A stretch of 64,000 nucleotides of DNA. Source: Xylophilus ampelinus. Lineage in GTDB: Bacteria > Pseudomonadota > Gammaproteobacteria > Burkholderiales > Burkholderiaceae_C. The notes below the pieces were generated by a model, which was not told the origin of the DNA, ran no database searches, and saw nothing but the letters and a program-made list of their open reading frames with translations. Below are positions 35,021 to 43,820 of the stretch, in pieces; the stretch's first letter is position 1, and each line of letters starts with the position of its first letter. The DNA lies in NCBI RefSeq assembly GCF_901875635.1, contig NZ_CABFMN010000072.1:25916-89915 (forward strand), in the 5' to 3' direction. The translations under genes and the position numbers were made by a program.

Positions 35021-36616
35021 TCAGCGGTGCCCGAGGCGTTGCACCAGCGCGGCGGTGGAAGCATCCAGCCCCGCCGTGTCGCCGGATGCCAGGCGCGGCT
35101 CCAGGTCCTTGGCGAGCACCTTGCCCAGTTCCACGCCCCACTGGTCGAAGCTGTTGATGCCCCACAGCGCGCCACTGGTGAACACGCGGTGCTCGTACAG
35201 CGCGACGAAGGCCCCCAGCACCTCGGGCGTGAGGCGCTCGAAGACGAAGAAGGTGCTGGGACGGTTGCCGGGGAAGTTCTTGTGGCCTCCACCGTCCTTC
35301 TTGCCCACCATCAACGCCTGCGCCTGCGCGATCGCGTTGGCCAGCAGCTTGGGCTGGTGGCCCGGCAGGTCGTGGCCGGCCTCGTGCACGGCGATGAATT
35401 CCAGTGGCACGACGTCGGTGCCCTGGTGCAGCATCTGAAAGTAGGCGTGCTGGCCGTTGGTGCCGGGCTCGCCCCACAGCACCGGCGAGGTGCCGTACGC
35501 CACGGGCTGGCCCTGGGCATCGACCTGCTTGCCGTTGCTCTCCATCTCCAGCTGCTGCAGATAAGCCGGCAGGCGACGCAGCGCCGCATGGTAGGGCGCG
35601 ATGCAGCGGCTGGTGAAGCCGTGGAAGTTGCGGTACCACACGTCCAGCAGACCCAGGCGCACCGGCAGGTTGCGCTCCAGCGGCGCGGTGCGGAAGTGCT
35701 CGTCCATCGCATGCGCACCGGCCAGGAAGGCGCGGAAGCCGTCGGCCCCGATGGCCAGCGCGATGGGCAGGCCGATGGCCGACCACATCGAGTAGCGCCC
35801 GCCCACCCAGTCCCAGAAGCCGAAGGTGGTGTCGATGCCGAACTGCTTCGCGGCTTCGACGTTGGTGGTCAGCGCCGCGAAGTGGCCGGCGATGTCGGTG
35901 CCGCCCGATTGCTCGTACCAGCGCTTGGCCGACTGGGCGTTGGCCATGGTCTCGGCGGTGGTGAAGGTCTTGGACGCGATGAGGAACAGCGTGTGCTCGG
36001 GCGCCAGGCCTTTCAGCACGCCAGCCAGTTCGTGCCCGTCGACGTTGGAGACGAAGTGGAAATGCTTGCCCGGCGCGACCAACTCGGCCAACGCCAGCAC
36101 CGCCATCTGCGGGCCGAGGTCGGAGCCGCCAATGCCGATGTTCACCACATCGGTGATCGTGTGGTCGGCGCGCACCTTCTCGGCGTAGGCCAGCATGGCG
36201 TCCAGCGTCTCGTGCACGCGGGCATGCTCGGTTGCTATGTTTTCCGTAGCACCTTGCGCAGTCCCGGCGGGCGCTGCAGCCGTCTTTGGCACTGAATCCT
36301 TGGGCTGGCGCAGCAGCCAGTGCATCACCGCCCGGTCTTCGGTGTTGTTGATGTGGCGGCCGGCGAACATTGCGTCGCGGTGAGCCTCCAGGCCGCAGTC
36401 GCGCGCCAGTTGCACCAGCAGCGCCTCGGTGGGCGCATCGGTCAGGTTCTTCGACAGGTCGGCGAACAGATGCGGCGCCTCCTGGCTGAGGGCCTGCACG
36501 CGGCCGGCGTCGGCCTCGAAGGCTCGCCGCAGGTCGAATGCACGGCCCTCACGGTCGAAATGCTGGCGCAGTGCGGCCCAGGCAGGGGCGCGGTCGCAAC
36601 GAAGCGCATCGCTCAT
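35021..36616 (-). CDS. pgi: Glucose-6-phosphate isomerase
   Basis: 531 residues. ITDVVNIGIGGSDLGPQM, FVSNVDGHELAGVL, SKTFTTAETMANA, FWDWVGGRYSMWSAIGL and WGEPGTNGQHA are the classical motifs, and INSFDQWGVELGK near the C terminus is the second signature. It interconverts glucose 6-phosphate and fructose 6-phosphate, joining the polyol-derived fructose 6-phosphate to Zwf. Residues about 107-129 (rich in Ala, Thr, Gly) are encoded by a dispersed repeat and make this surface stretch longer than in E. coli Pgi. It lies 25 bp behind tal in one operon. Confidence 0.95.
   Translation of the reverse strand: MSDALRCDRAPAWAALRQHFDREGRAFDLRRAFEADAGRVQALSQEAPHLFADLSKNLTDAPTEALLVQLARDCGLEAHRDAMFAGRHINNTEDRAVMHWLLRQPKDSVPKTAAAPAGTAQGATENIATEHARVHETLDAMLAYAEKVRADHTITDVVNIGIGGSDLGPQMAVLALAELVAPGKHFHFVSNVDGHELAGVLKGLAPEHTLFLIASKTFTTAETMANAQSAKRWYEQSGGTDIAGHFAALTTNVEAAKQFGIDTTFGFWDWVGGRYSMWSAIGLPIALAIGADGFRAFLAGAHAMDEHFRTAPLERNLPVRLGLLDVWYRNFHGFTSRCIAPYHAALRRLPAYLQQLEMESNGKQVDAQGQPVAYGTSPVLWGEPGTNGQHAYFQMLHQGTDVVPLEFIAVHEAGHDLPGHQPKLLANAIAQAQALMVGKKDGGGHKNFPGNRPSTFFVFERLTPEVLGAFVALYEHRVFTSGALWGINSFDQWGVELGKVLAKDLEPRLASGDTAGLDASTAALVQRLGHR
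36231..36298 (-). repeat. Dispersed repeat copy 2, inside the pgi reading frame
   Basis: On the minus strand it shows the same block order as the other copies: GGCTGCAGCGCCCGCC, CTGCGCAAG, GCTA and ATAGCAA. It is translated in frame as residues about 107-129 of Pgi without a stop. Confidence 0.72.
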
Positions 36617-36641
36617 CGGTCATCTCCCTCGGGGTTCGGCC

Positions 36642-37592
36642 TCAGACGGCCTGGATCAGCTTCTCGAGCTTGATGGCATCGGCTGCGAAGGCGCGGATGC
36701 CCTCGGCCAGCTTCTCGGTGGCCATCGCGTCCTCGTTCAGCGCGAAGCGGAAGGCCGGCTCGTCGAAGCTGACCTTGGGCAGGTCCAGCTTCTTCGCCGC
36801 GGCAGCGTCGAGCGCCAAGGTGATCGGCGCGTCGGACTTGGCGAGTTCGCCCAGCAGCTCGGGGCTGATGGTCAGCAGGTCGCTGCCGGCCAGCGCGGTG
36901 ATCTGGCCGACGTTGCGGAAGCTCGCGCCCATCACCTCGGTGGCGATGCCGTGCTTCTTGTAGTAGTCGAAGATCTGGCGCACCGACTTGACGCCCGGGT
37001 CGTTGGCGCCGGCGTTGGCAGCCTCGTCCCAGCCGCTGCCGGCATTCTTCTTGTACCAGTCGTAGATGCGGCCGACGAAGGGCGAGATGAGCTTGACGCC
37101 GGCGTCGCCGCAGGCCACGGCCTGGCAGAAGGAGAACAGCAGGGTCAGGTTGCAGTGGATGCCCTTCGTCTCCAGCGCCTTGGCGGCCTGGATGCCTTCC
37201 CAGGTGGAGGCGATCTTGATGAGCAGACGTTGGCTGGTGTCGATGCCCTGCTCGCGGTACAGCGCGACGATTCGCTCGGCGCGGGCAATGGTGGCGGCGG
37301 TGTCGAAGCTCAGGCGGGCGTCGACCTCGGTGGAGACGCGGCCGGGGATGTGGGTGAGGATCTCGGTGCCGAAGCGCACCAGGAGGTGGTCCATCACGTC
37401 GTCCAGCGGCTGGCCCTTGTGCTTCGCGATGGTTTCGTCGAGCAGCGGCCGATAGTCGGACTTCTGCACGGCCTTGAGGATCAGCGACGGGTTGGTCGTC
37501 GCATCCTGCGGCTTGAATTGCGCAAGCTGGCGGAAATCACCGGTGTCGGCCACCACGGTGGTCCATTGGCGAAGGGCGTCGAGTTGGGTCAT
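36642..37592 (-). CDS. tal: Transaldolase
   Basis: 316 residues, classical TalB length. [25 protein letters not shown] (Schiff-base lysine in the KIAST motif), CNLTLLFSF and [12 protein letters not shown] are all typical. It transfers a dihydroxyacetone unit between sugar phosphates of the pentose phosphate pathway. It is upstream of pgi on the same strand and diverges from the lipocalin gene. Confidence 0.95.
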   Translation of the reverse strand: MTQLDALRQWTTVVADTGDFRQLAQFKPQDATTNPSLILKAVQKSDYRPLLDETIAKHKGQPLDDVMDHLLVRFGTEILTHIPGRVSTEVDARLSFDTAATIARAERIVALYREQGIDTSQRLLIKIASTWEGIQAAKALETKGIHCNLTLLFSFCQAVACGDAGVKLISPFVGRIYDWYKKNAGSGWDEAANAGANDPGVKSVRQIFDYYKKHGIATEVMGASFRNVGQITALAGSDLLTISPELLGELAKSDAPITLALDAAAAKKLDLPKVSFDEPAFRFALNEDAMATEKLAEGIRAFAADAIKLEKLIQAV

Positions 37593-37777
37593 CGAATCAT
37601 TATCCTGTGCGGGTTGGACGGAGGTTCGTACATTCTTGCGCGCGGCCGATGCGATCCGGTGTCGGTCGGAGCCGCCCGTTGGGGCCGCCGCGCACGGGCG
37701 CAGGAGCCCCCGACTGACAGGCGGGGCGCGTGACCTTGCCTAAGCTGGACTCGATATTTTTCGCCGGAGTTCCGCCC

Positions 37778-38446
37778 ATGCCCCATCGCCCGCCGCCCCC
37801 GTCCCAGGTGTTCGACGACGTCGCCACCAGCCAGCGCGTGGGCAGACTCGCCCTTGCCTTTTGCGTCGGCGGCGCCGCCGCCCTGTTCGCGCTCCGCACC
37901 ACCAAGGCGCGTGCCCGGCCGGCCGGCCCCGCCGACGGCGCGCCGCTGATGCGCGCGCCCCTGCAGGTGGTGGCGCCAGTGGACCTCAAGCGCTATGCGG
38001 GCCTCTGGCACGAGCAGGCGCGCCTGCCGAACCGCTTCGAGAAGCAGTGCGCCGGCCATGTGACGGCGGAGTACACGCCGCTGCCCGACGGCACGATCGA
38101 GGTCCGCAACCGCTGCGTGCTCGAGGATGGGCGCATCGACGAGGCCGTGGGCCGCGCCCGCACCGTCCCCGTGGCCGGGCTGCCCGGCGCCGGCCGGCTG
38201 GAGGTGCGCTTCGTGCCCGACTGGCTGGGCTGGCTGCCACTGGTGTGGGGCGACTACTGGATCCTCAAGCTCGACCGCGAGTACCAGGTGGCGCTGGTGG
38301 GCACGCCCAACCGCGAGTACCTCTGGGTGCTCTCCCGCGTGCCGCACCTCGACGAAGCGACGCTTCAGGCCGAGCTGGAATACGCCCGCACGCTGGGCTT
38401 CGATGTCGACCGGGTGGTGCGCAGCGCCCCGCTTCCGGGCAACTGA
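37778..38446 (+). CDS. Lipocalin-family protein (Blc-like)
   Basis: 222 residues from the ATG that has GGAG 10 bp upstream; a GTG start at 37730 would add 16 residues. A membrane-anchoring helix near residues 25-40 (LALAFCVGGAAALFAL) precedes the lipocalin domain, which has the GxW signature in YAGLWHEQARLPNRFEKQC, then AEYTPLPDGTIEVRN and DYWILKLDREYQVALVG. Bacterial lipocalins bind lipids at the envelope. No lipobox is seen, so it is probably held by the N-terminal helix. Confidence 0.88.
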   Translation: MPHRPPPPSQVFDDVATSQRVGRLALAFCVGGAAALFALRTTKARARPAGPADGAPLMRAPLQVVAPVDLKRYAGLWHEQARLPNRFEKQCAGHVTAEYTPLPDGTIEVRNRCVLEDGRIDEAVGRARTVPVAGLPGAGRLEVRFVPDWLGWLPLVWGDYWILKLDREYQVALVGTPNREYLWVLSRVPHLDEATLQAELEYARTLGFDVDRVVRSAPLPGN

Positions 38447-38461
38447 GCAGCGCTGCCGGCG

Positions 38462-39091
38462 TCAGGCCACCGGGCCGAGCTGGCGCAGCAGTTGGGGCGC
38501 GAGGGCCAGCGGGTTGGCGCAGTGCAGCGCCTGCCAGCCCAGCGCGCGGGCCGTCTCCACGTTGGGCACCGAGTCGTCGATGAAGAGCGTCTGCGCCGGC
38601 ACCAGCGAGTGGCGGAAGGCCAGCAGGTTGAAGATTTCCTCGTGCGGCTTCACGCGCTTGACGTCGCCCGAGAAAATGCCGCCGTCGAACCAGCGGAAGA
38701 ACTCGAAGCGGCGCTCGAGCGCCCGCGCGTAGGGTTGAGGCATGTTCGACAGGTAGAAGAGCCGCAGCGGCCCGCCGGCATCGCGCCGCTCACGCAGGCC
38801 GTGCAGCAGGGCGATGTTCTCGGCGATGGGTTCCAGCCGCTCGCCCAGCGGCGCCACCAGGCCGTGCACCGCCTCCGCCGCCAGGCCCAGGCGCGCCGCG
38901 CTGCGCGACACGACCTCGTCGACGCTGCGGATGCCGCAGTCGAAGGCCAGCCAATCCTCGTGGTGGAAGAACGACCGGGCCAGCGCCGCGGCGGAAGCGT
39001 CGTCCACGGCCTGCTGTGGAAAGTGCGCCCGCACCAGCCGCGCGGGCTCCCAGCCGATCAGCACGGCTCCCAGATCGAAGACCACATTCAT
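38462..39091 (-). CDS. HAD-superfamily phosphatase, YihX-like
   Basis: 209 residues from the ATG at 39091; the longer frame would run into the upstream repeat. Motif I reads VVFDLGAVLIGW: the second acid is replaced by glycine as in E. coli YihX (FDLGNV), an alpha-D-glucose-1-phosphate phosphatase. Motif II is LSNMPQ, motif III KRVKPHEEIF, motif IV FIDDSVPNVETA. A sugar phosphate substrate would fit the neighbouring pgi, tal and zwf genes. It ends 15 bp from the lipocalin stop (convergent). Confidence 0.85.
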   Translation of the reverse strand: MNVVFDLGAVLIGWEPARLVRAHFPQQAVDDASAAALARSFFHHEDWLAFDCGIRSVDEVVSRSAARLGLAAEAVHGLVAPLGERLEPIAENIALLHGLRERRDAGGPLRLFYLSNMPQPYARALERRFEFFRWFDGGIFSGDVKRVKPHEEIFNLLAFRHSLVPAQTLFIDDSVPNVETARALGWQALHCANPLALAPQLLRQLGPVA

Positions 39092-39130
39092 GGACGGCGA
39101 TTGTCCACGCGTGGCGCGCCTGGCCGAGAG

Positions 39131-39198
39131 CGCTATCGAAACCATAGCTGCTCGCGCCCGTCCGGTGGGCGCTGGAGCCCGATTTGGTTCAAGAATCA
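39131..39198 (-). repeat. Dispersed repeat copy 3, touching the ABC ATPase stop codon
   Basis: On the minus strand it runs from the stop codon of the ATPase gene (39196-39198) towards the HAD gene, with blocks TGATTCTTGAA, CCAGCGCCC, GCAGCTAT and GATAGC. It is more diverged in its middle than copies 1 and 5. Confidence 0.6.
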
Positions 39199-40236
39199 GG
39201 CGATCTGCGGCACCACCGACACGCCGTGCTGGGCCAGCGCCAGCGTCGTTTCGGCCCCGGGCGCCAGCGGGCGCGCCAGGTCGGAGGACACCACGAACAC
39301 CGGCCCCAGGGGGGTGTCGAAGCCGTACTCGTAGAAGCTGCCAAGGTAAGAAGCCTTGCGCAGCGTGGCCGGCAACCCGACGGCGGCCCCGATCTGCCAG
39401 GCCTCGGGCCGCACGGCGACCTTCACCATGCCGGCCGGCACGGCGTAGCGCGGCGTCAGGGTGAGCGGGCCGAGCGAAACCTGGCCGTCCTCCAGCGCCA
39501 TCGCCGGGTAGACCATGGCCTCGCCCATGAAGCCGGCGACAAATTCGCTCTGGGGCCTGCCGTAGAGCTCCTCGGGCGCGCCACGCTGGGCGATCACGCC
39601 GTGGTCCATCACGATGATCTGGTCGGACACGGCCAGCGCCTCGCTCTGGTCGTGCGTGACGTAGGCCACCGTGAGCTTCAGCCGCTGCTGGATGGCGCGG
39701 ATCTCCTCGCGCATCTCGCGGCGCAGCCGGGCGTCGAGGTTGGACAGTGGCTCGTCGAAGAGCAGCACTGCCGGCTCGAGCACCAGCGCACGCGCCAGCG
39801 CCACGCGCTGCTGCTGCCCGCCGGACAGTTCGCTGGGCAGCCGCTCGTCGAAGCCGACCAGCCCCACGCCCTTGAGCGCGTCCTTCGCACGGGCCTGCGC
39901 CTCGGCCTTTTTCTGCCCGCTCATGCGCAAACCGTAGGCCACGTTCTCGATCACGTTCATGTGCGGGAACAGCGCATAGCTCTGGAACATCATCGAGACG
40001 TTGCGCTCGCCCGGGCCCAGCGTGGTCACATCGCGCCCACCCATGAGGATCTGGCCCGAGGTGGGCGACTCCAGGCCTGCGATCATGCGCAGCGTGGTCG
40101 TCTTGCCGCAGCCCGAGGGGCCGAGGATGGTCGTCAGCGTGCCCGTCGGCACCTCGAAGCTGATGCCCTTGACGGCCAGCGGCGCGCTGGCGTCGGTGCC
40201 GTAGCGCTTGGTGACGTTGCGAAATTCGATGCTCAT
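39196..40236 (-). CDS. Ferric-ion-type ABC transporter ATPase (FbpC-like)
   Basis: 346 residues. GPSGCGKTT, LSGGQQQR, LLFDEPLSNLD and VTHDQSEAL are present, with a TOBE domain behind them (VKVAVRPEAW). It matches the ATPases of iron(III) and related anion importers. The permease gene lies upstream across a 145-bp gap that holds a long inverted repeat, which is unusual inside an operon. Confidence 0.88.
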   Translation of the reverse strand: MSIEFRNVTKRYGTDASAPLAVKGISFEVPTGTLTTILGPSGCGKTTTLRMIAGLESPTSGQILMGGRDVTTLGPGERNVSMMFQSYALFPHMNVIENVAYGLRMSGQKKAEAQARAKDALKGVGLVGFDERLPSELSGGQQQRVALARALVLEPAVLLFDEPLSNLDARLRREMREEIRAIQQRLKLTVAYVTHDQSEALAVSDQIIVMDHGVIAQRGAPEELYGRPQSEFVAGFMGEAMVYPAMALEDGQVSLGPLTLTPRYAVPAGMVKVAVRPEAWQIGAAVGLPATLRKASYLGSFYEYGFDTPLGPVFVVSSDLARPLAPGAETTLALAQHGVSVVPQIA

Positions 40237-40249
40237 GGGAACTCCAAAT

Positions 40250-40374
40250 CGGACAGCCGAACGCAGAGGACGCGAAGGTTTCGCAGAGGGCGCAGAAGAA
40301 AAACCAAAAGAGTTTTCATGGAATTCTTTCGCGTCCTCTGCGCGATCTTTGCGCCTTCTGCGTTCGGCTGTCCG
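40250..40374. repeat. 125-bp imperfect palindrome inside the fbp-type operon
   Basis: The outer 18 bp are a perfect inverted repeat (40250-40267 with 40357-40374, arm CGGACAGCCGAACGCAGA). The inner arms, rich in GCAGAGGACGCGAAG-like text, pair imperfectly up to a short A/T-rich centre near 40310. Within each arm the GCAGAGG unit is repeated. The element holds no gene and fills nearly the whole gap between the permease and ATPase genes; it looks like a REP/MITE-type insertion. Confidence 0.75.
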
Positions 40375-40381
40375 TATTCAT

Positions 40382-42580
40382 TCAATGCGCCGCTACCACA
40401 GCACCCGCCTTGCGCCGCCCCAACTTGCGTTCGCCGACCAGCAGCTGGATCAGCGCGATGGCCGCCGACATGAGGACGATCAGCACGGTGCAGTAGGCCA
40501 GGGCGACGCCGTAGTCGCCATTGCCCACGCGGCCGATGATGTAGGTGGTGGCCAGTTCGTTCTCGGCCGTGACGAGGAAGATCACCGCGCTCACGGTGGT
40601 CATGGCGCGCACGAAGCTGTAGACCAGCGCAGCCACCAGGGCGGGCTTGAGCAGCGGCAGCACCACCTTGAAGAGCGTCTGCGCCGTGGAGGCACGCAGC
40701 ATCAGCGAGGCCTCGTCCAGCGAACGGTCGAGCTGCTTGAAGGCCGCGGTGCCGGCTCGCACGCCCACCGGCAGGTTGCGGAACATGAAGCACAGGATGA
40801 TGATGAGCCCGGTCCCCGTGAGCTCCAGCGGCGGCACGTTGAAGGCCAGGATGTAGCTCACGCCCAGCACGGTGCCGGGAATCGCGAAGGCCAGCAGCGC
40901 CGCGAACTCGAAGGCGCCCTGCCCCTTGAACTCGTTGCGCGCCAGCAGCCAGGCGATGAGCAGGCCGATGGCCGCGGTGATGGGTGCCGAGATGCCCGCC
41001 AGCTTGAGCGTGGTCCACAGCGAGTTCCACGCCGTGCCGGCCCACACCAGCCCGAACTGGCCCCACTCCAGTGAGAACGCCGTCTTGAAATGGTTGAGCG
41101 TGAAGGTGTAGTCGCGGCCCCAGGTCTGCACGAAGCCGCCCGCGAAGGCGAACAGGTACACGACCACGGTGAACAGGATCCACGGGAAGGCGATGGCGTA
41201 GATGGTGCGGCGAACCGAGTCCGGCAGCGGCATGGGAATGCCGGCATCGCCCTTGCCGCTCACGGTGGTGTAGTTCTGCTTGCCCAGCACGCCGCGCTGC
41301 AGCGCGAACACGGCCAGCGCAAAGAGCGTCAGCACCCAGGCGAGCGACGCGGCGCGTCCCTGGTCGTACTGCGCGCCCACGATCGCGAAGAAGATGTCGG
41401 TCGACAGCACCGAATACTGGCCACCGACCACCACGGGATTGCCGAAGTCCGCGATGCTCTCGATGAAGCCGACCAGGAAGGCATTGGCCAGGCCCGGCTT
41501 GAGCAACGGCAGCGTGACGGTGAAGAAGGCGCGGCGCCGGTCGGCGCGCAGCATCTGCGCGGCCTCTTCCAGGCTGGGTGCGATGCCCTGCACCACGCCG
41601 CGCATGATCATGAAGGCGATGGGCGTGAAGGCGAAGAGCTGCGCCGTCAGGATGCCCGGCAGGCCATAGAACCAGCGGGTGGGGGTCAGGCCGAACCCCG
41701 CTTCCAGCACCTGGTTGACCACGCCGGCACGGCCAAAGAGCAGGATCAGGCCCAGGCCCACGACGAAGGGCGGCGTGATGATGGGCAGCAGCGCGATCAC
41801 GCGCAGCGGCCCCTGCCAGCGCTTGCTGCCGCGCTCGGCCATCAGCGCCATCAGCGTGCCGAGGAAGGTGGTGCCGGCGGCCGTGAGCAAGGCCAGCACC
41901 AGCGTGTTCCAGGCCACGCCGCAGGCCGCACCGCCGGTGACGCAGCCCACCCCCCAGATGCGCGCGGTGAAGATGCGGTCCGCGAAGGCGCCGAGGGACC
42001 ACTGCCCGTCCTCGTTGAAGAAGGCGCCGGCCAGCGCCTTGCTCACCGGGTAGGCGATGAAGAGCAGCATCAGCACGGCGCATCCGATGACCGCACCCGA
42101 CACGAAAAGGTCGCCGCGGAAAAAACCCAGGCGCGCGAGCCCGAAGGCCGCCAGCAGGATCAGCGCGGCGAGCGCGACGAAGCCGCCAGCGCCGATGCCG
42201 AATTGGTTGACCGACAGCTCGCCGAAGGCCGTGTTGAGCGCGGCCACGCTCCAGCCGCGCGCGCCGATGGTGAAGCCGGCGATGGCCAGGCCCAGCGCGC
42301 CGATGAGGCCGCCGGCCAGCAGCCAGCGGCCCTGGCCGCGACCCGGCCGCAACAGCGCGCCGAAAGTGCAGAGCACCACCCCCGCCAGGCCGACGAAGAG
42401 CCAGGGCCGGCCCTGGCGCAGCGCCTGCAGCAGGCCATTGGCCGCATCGCCTTCGCTGAAGACCTGCGGCAGCGCCTGGTACCAGCTCGTGTCCTGGATG
42501 GCATACCAGGGCAGCAGCAGGTAGGCGAGGAAGCCGGCGGCGATGCAGGACCACACCGCGCCGTTGGGTTTACGTGTCAT
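40382..42580 (-). CDS. Ferric-ion-type ABC transporter permease, two fused halves (FbpB-like)
   Basis: 732 residues with about 16 membrane segments and two permease domains in one chain. Contact loops are APSLEEAAQMLRADRRRAF (first half) and DRSLDEASLMLRASTAQTL (second half). The N-terminal 230 residues add extra helices, making it longer than the usual fused iron permease. It forms the channel for the binding protein at 42644-43663. Transport of iron(III) is likely by family; phosphonate importers have similar fused permeases. Confidence 0.87.
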   Translation of the reverse strand: MTRKPNGAVWSCIAAGFLAYLLLPWYAIQDTSWYQALPQVFSEGDAANGLLQALRQGRPWLFVGLAGVVLCTFGALLRPGRGQGRWLLAGGLIGALGLAIAGFTIGARGWSVAALNTAFGELSVNQFGIGAGGFVALAALILLAAFGLARLGFFRGDLFVSGAVIGCAVLMLLFIAYPVSKALAGAFFNEDGQWSLGAFADRIFTARIWGVGCVTGGAACGVAWNTLVLALLTAAGTTFLGTLMALMAERGSKRWQGPLRVIALLPIITPPFVVGLGLILLFGRAGVVNQVLEAGFGLTPTRWFYGLPGILTAQLFAFTPIAFMIMRGVVQGIAPSLEEAAQMLRADRRRAFFTVTLPLLKPGLANAFLVGFIESIADFGNPVVVGGQYSVLSTDIFFAIVGAQYDQGRAASLAWVLTLFALAVFALQRGVLGKQNYTTVSGKGDAGIPMPLPDSVRRTIYAIAFPWILFTVVVYLFAFAGGFVQTWGRDYTFTLNHFKTAFSLEWGQFGLVWAGTAWNSLWTTLKLAGISAPITAAIGLLIAWLLARNEFKGQGAFEFAALLAFAIPGTVLGVSYILAFNVPPLELTGTGLIIILCFMFRNLPVGVRAGTAAFKQLDRSLDEASLMLRASTAQTLFKVVLPLLKPALVAALVYSFVRAMTTVSAVIFLVTAENELATTYIIGRVGNGDYGVALAYCTVLIVLMSAAIALIQLLVGERKLGRRKAGAVVAAH

Positions 42581-42643
42581 GGATGACGACTCCGGAAGTT
42601 CGCGCGGGCGCCGTCACGCTGGGCGCGGCCCGCACAGCCGCCA

Positions 42644-43663
42644 TCAACGGGGGATCGAGTTGACCTCTTTTTCCCAGCGGGCAATCAGGCGGCGGCGCTC
42701 GGCGCTCGCGCCGTACTTCTTGTAGTCGTAGTTGATCAGCTTGATCTTCTTGAAGTCGGGCACGTTGGGGTCGACCACCGTGGCCTTGTTCGACGGTAGC
42801 TGGTACTGCTTGGCTGCGGCGCCGAAGGCCTGCGCGGCGGGGGTCAGCGCCCATTCGTAGAACTTCTTGGCCTGGTCGAGGTTGCGCGCGCCCTTGATGA
42901 TGCTCATGGAGCCGATCTCCGCGCCCGTGCCTTCCGACGGCGTCACGGTTTCGATCGGGAAGCCCTGCATCTTTTCCTGCGGTGCATCGTGCACGAAGCT
43001 GATGGAGACAGCCGTCTCGCCGCGCGCCACGGCCTTGATGGGTCCGGTGCCCGAGCGGGTGTACTGGCCGACGTTCTTGTGCAGGGCCTTGAGGTAGTCG
43101 AAGGCCTTGTCCTCGCCCATGAGCTGCACCAGGGTGGCGATCATGGTGTAGGCGGTGCCGCTGGAGGCGGGGTTGGCGACCTGGATGTCGCCCTTGTACT
43201 CGGGCTTGAGCAGGTCGACCCAGCTGCGCGGCACGGGCAGCTTCTTCTTGGCGAGCAGCTCGGTGTTGTAGCCGAAGCCCAGCGGGCCCGAATAGATGCC
43301 CACGGTCTTGAAGCCGGACTGCTCGGCCTGCTGCTGCGCCCAGGGGTACAGCTGCGGCAGCGAGGGCGACTTGTACTCGAGTGTCAGGCCTTGCTCAGCG
43401 GCCTGCAGGTGGGGGTCGCCGGTGCCGCCGAACCAGACGTCGGTCTTGGGGTTGTCCTTCTCGGCGATGAGCTGGGCCAGCGCCTCGCCCGAGCCCTTGA
43501 GGGCCAGGTTGATCTTGACACCTGTGGTGCGGGCATAGACCGTGGCGATCATGTTGCACCAGTCGGCCTGCACCGAGCAGATCACATTGACCTGCTGCGC
43601 CGAGGCACCGAAGGCCGCGGCGAGCGCCGCACCGGCGACCAGGATCTTGAAACGCTTGTTCAT
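42644..43663 (-). CDS. Ferric-ion-type ABC transporter substrate-binding protein (FbpA-like)
   Basis: 339 residues with a Sec signal peptide (MNKRFKILVAGAALAAAFG, cut after ASA). The mature protein (VNVICSVQADWCNMIATVYA) is of the iron(III)/thiamine/anion binding group; YSGPLGFGYNTELL and GTAYTMIATL are typical of it. Two adjacent tyrosines that bind iron in FbpA are not clear, so the ligand stays open. A terminator-like hairpin lies only about 21 bases upstream of the ATG. Confidence 0.87.
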   Translation of the reverse strand: MNKRFKILVAGAALAAAFGASAQQVNVICSVQADWCNMIATVYARTTGVKINLALKGSGEALAQLIAEKDNPKTDVWFGGTGDPHLQAAEQGLTLEYKSPSLPQLYPWAQQQAEQSGFKTVGIYSGPLGFGYNTELLAKKKLPVPRSWVDLLKPEYKGDIQVANPASSGTAYTMIATLVQLMGEDKAFDYLKALHKNVGQYTRSGTGPIKAVARGETAVSISFVHDAPQEKMQGFPIETVTPSEGTGAEIGSMSIIKGARNLDQAKKFYEWALTPAAQAFGAAAKQYQLPSNKATVVDPNVPDFKKIKLINYDYKKYGASAERRRLIARWEKEVNSIPR

Positions 43664-43684
43664 GGAGTACTCACACCCTGCTGG

Positions 43685-43710
43685 AAAAATAAAAAAAGGC
43701 CCGGCGGGCC
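43685..43710 (-). terminator. Terminator-like hairpin in the leader of the fbpA-like gene
   Basis: On the minus strand GGCCC-GCC-GGGCC (43698-43710) is followed by seven thymines, an A and five more thymines, ending 21 bases before the ATG at 43663. No promoter fits in 21 bases, so transcripts for the operon must pass it. It is either a leader attenuator or the stop signal for transcripts arriving from the symporter side. Confidence 0.55.
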
Positions 43711-43820
43711 GGCCGGTAGCTTAGCCGCGCAAACCGGTATCGGTCATCCGTGGAACTACCATTAAAGTTGCACGGCAAACATCCGCTTTTCGACGGCACC
43801 TTTTCACGGACCCAGGCTTC

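Noticed and set aside
40250..40374. Inverted repeat as the ends of an insertion sequence
   Set aside because: Only about 90 bp lie between the arms, with no room for a transposase gene.
42644..43663. Firm call as iron-binding FbpA
   Set aside because: The adjacent tyrosines that bind iron were not clear, so only the family level is given.
43711..43820. HexR-type operator upstream of zwf
   Set aside because: No convincing TGTAGT/ACTACA-type palindrome could be read.
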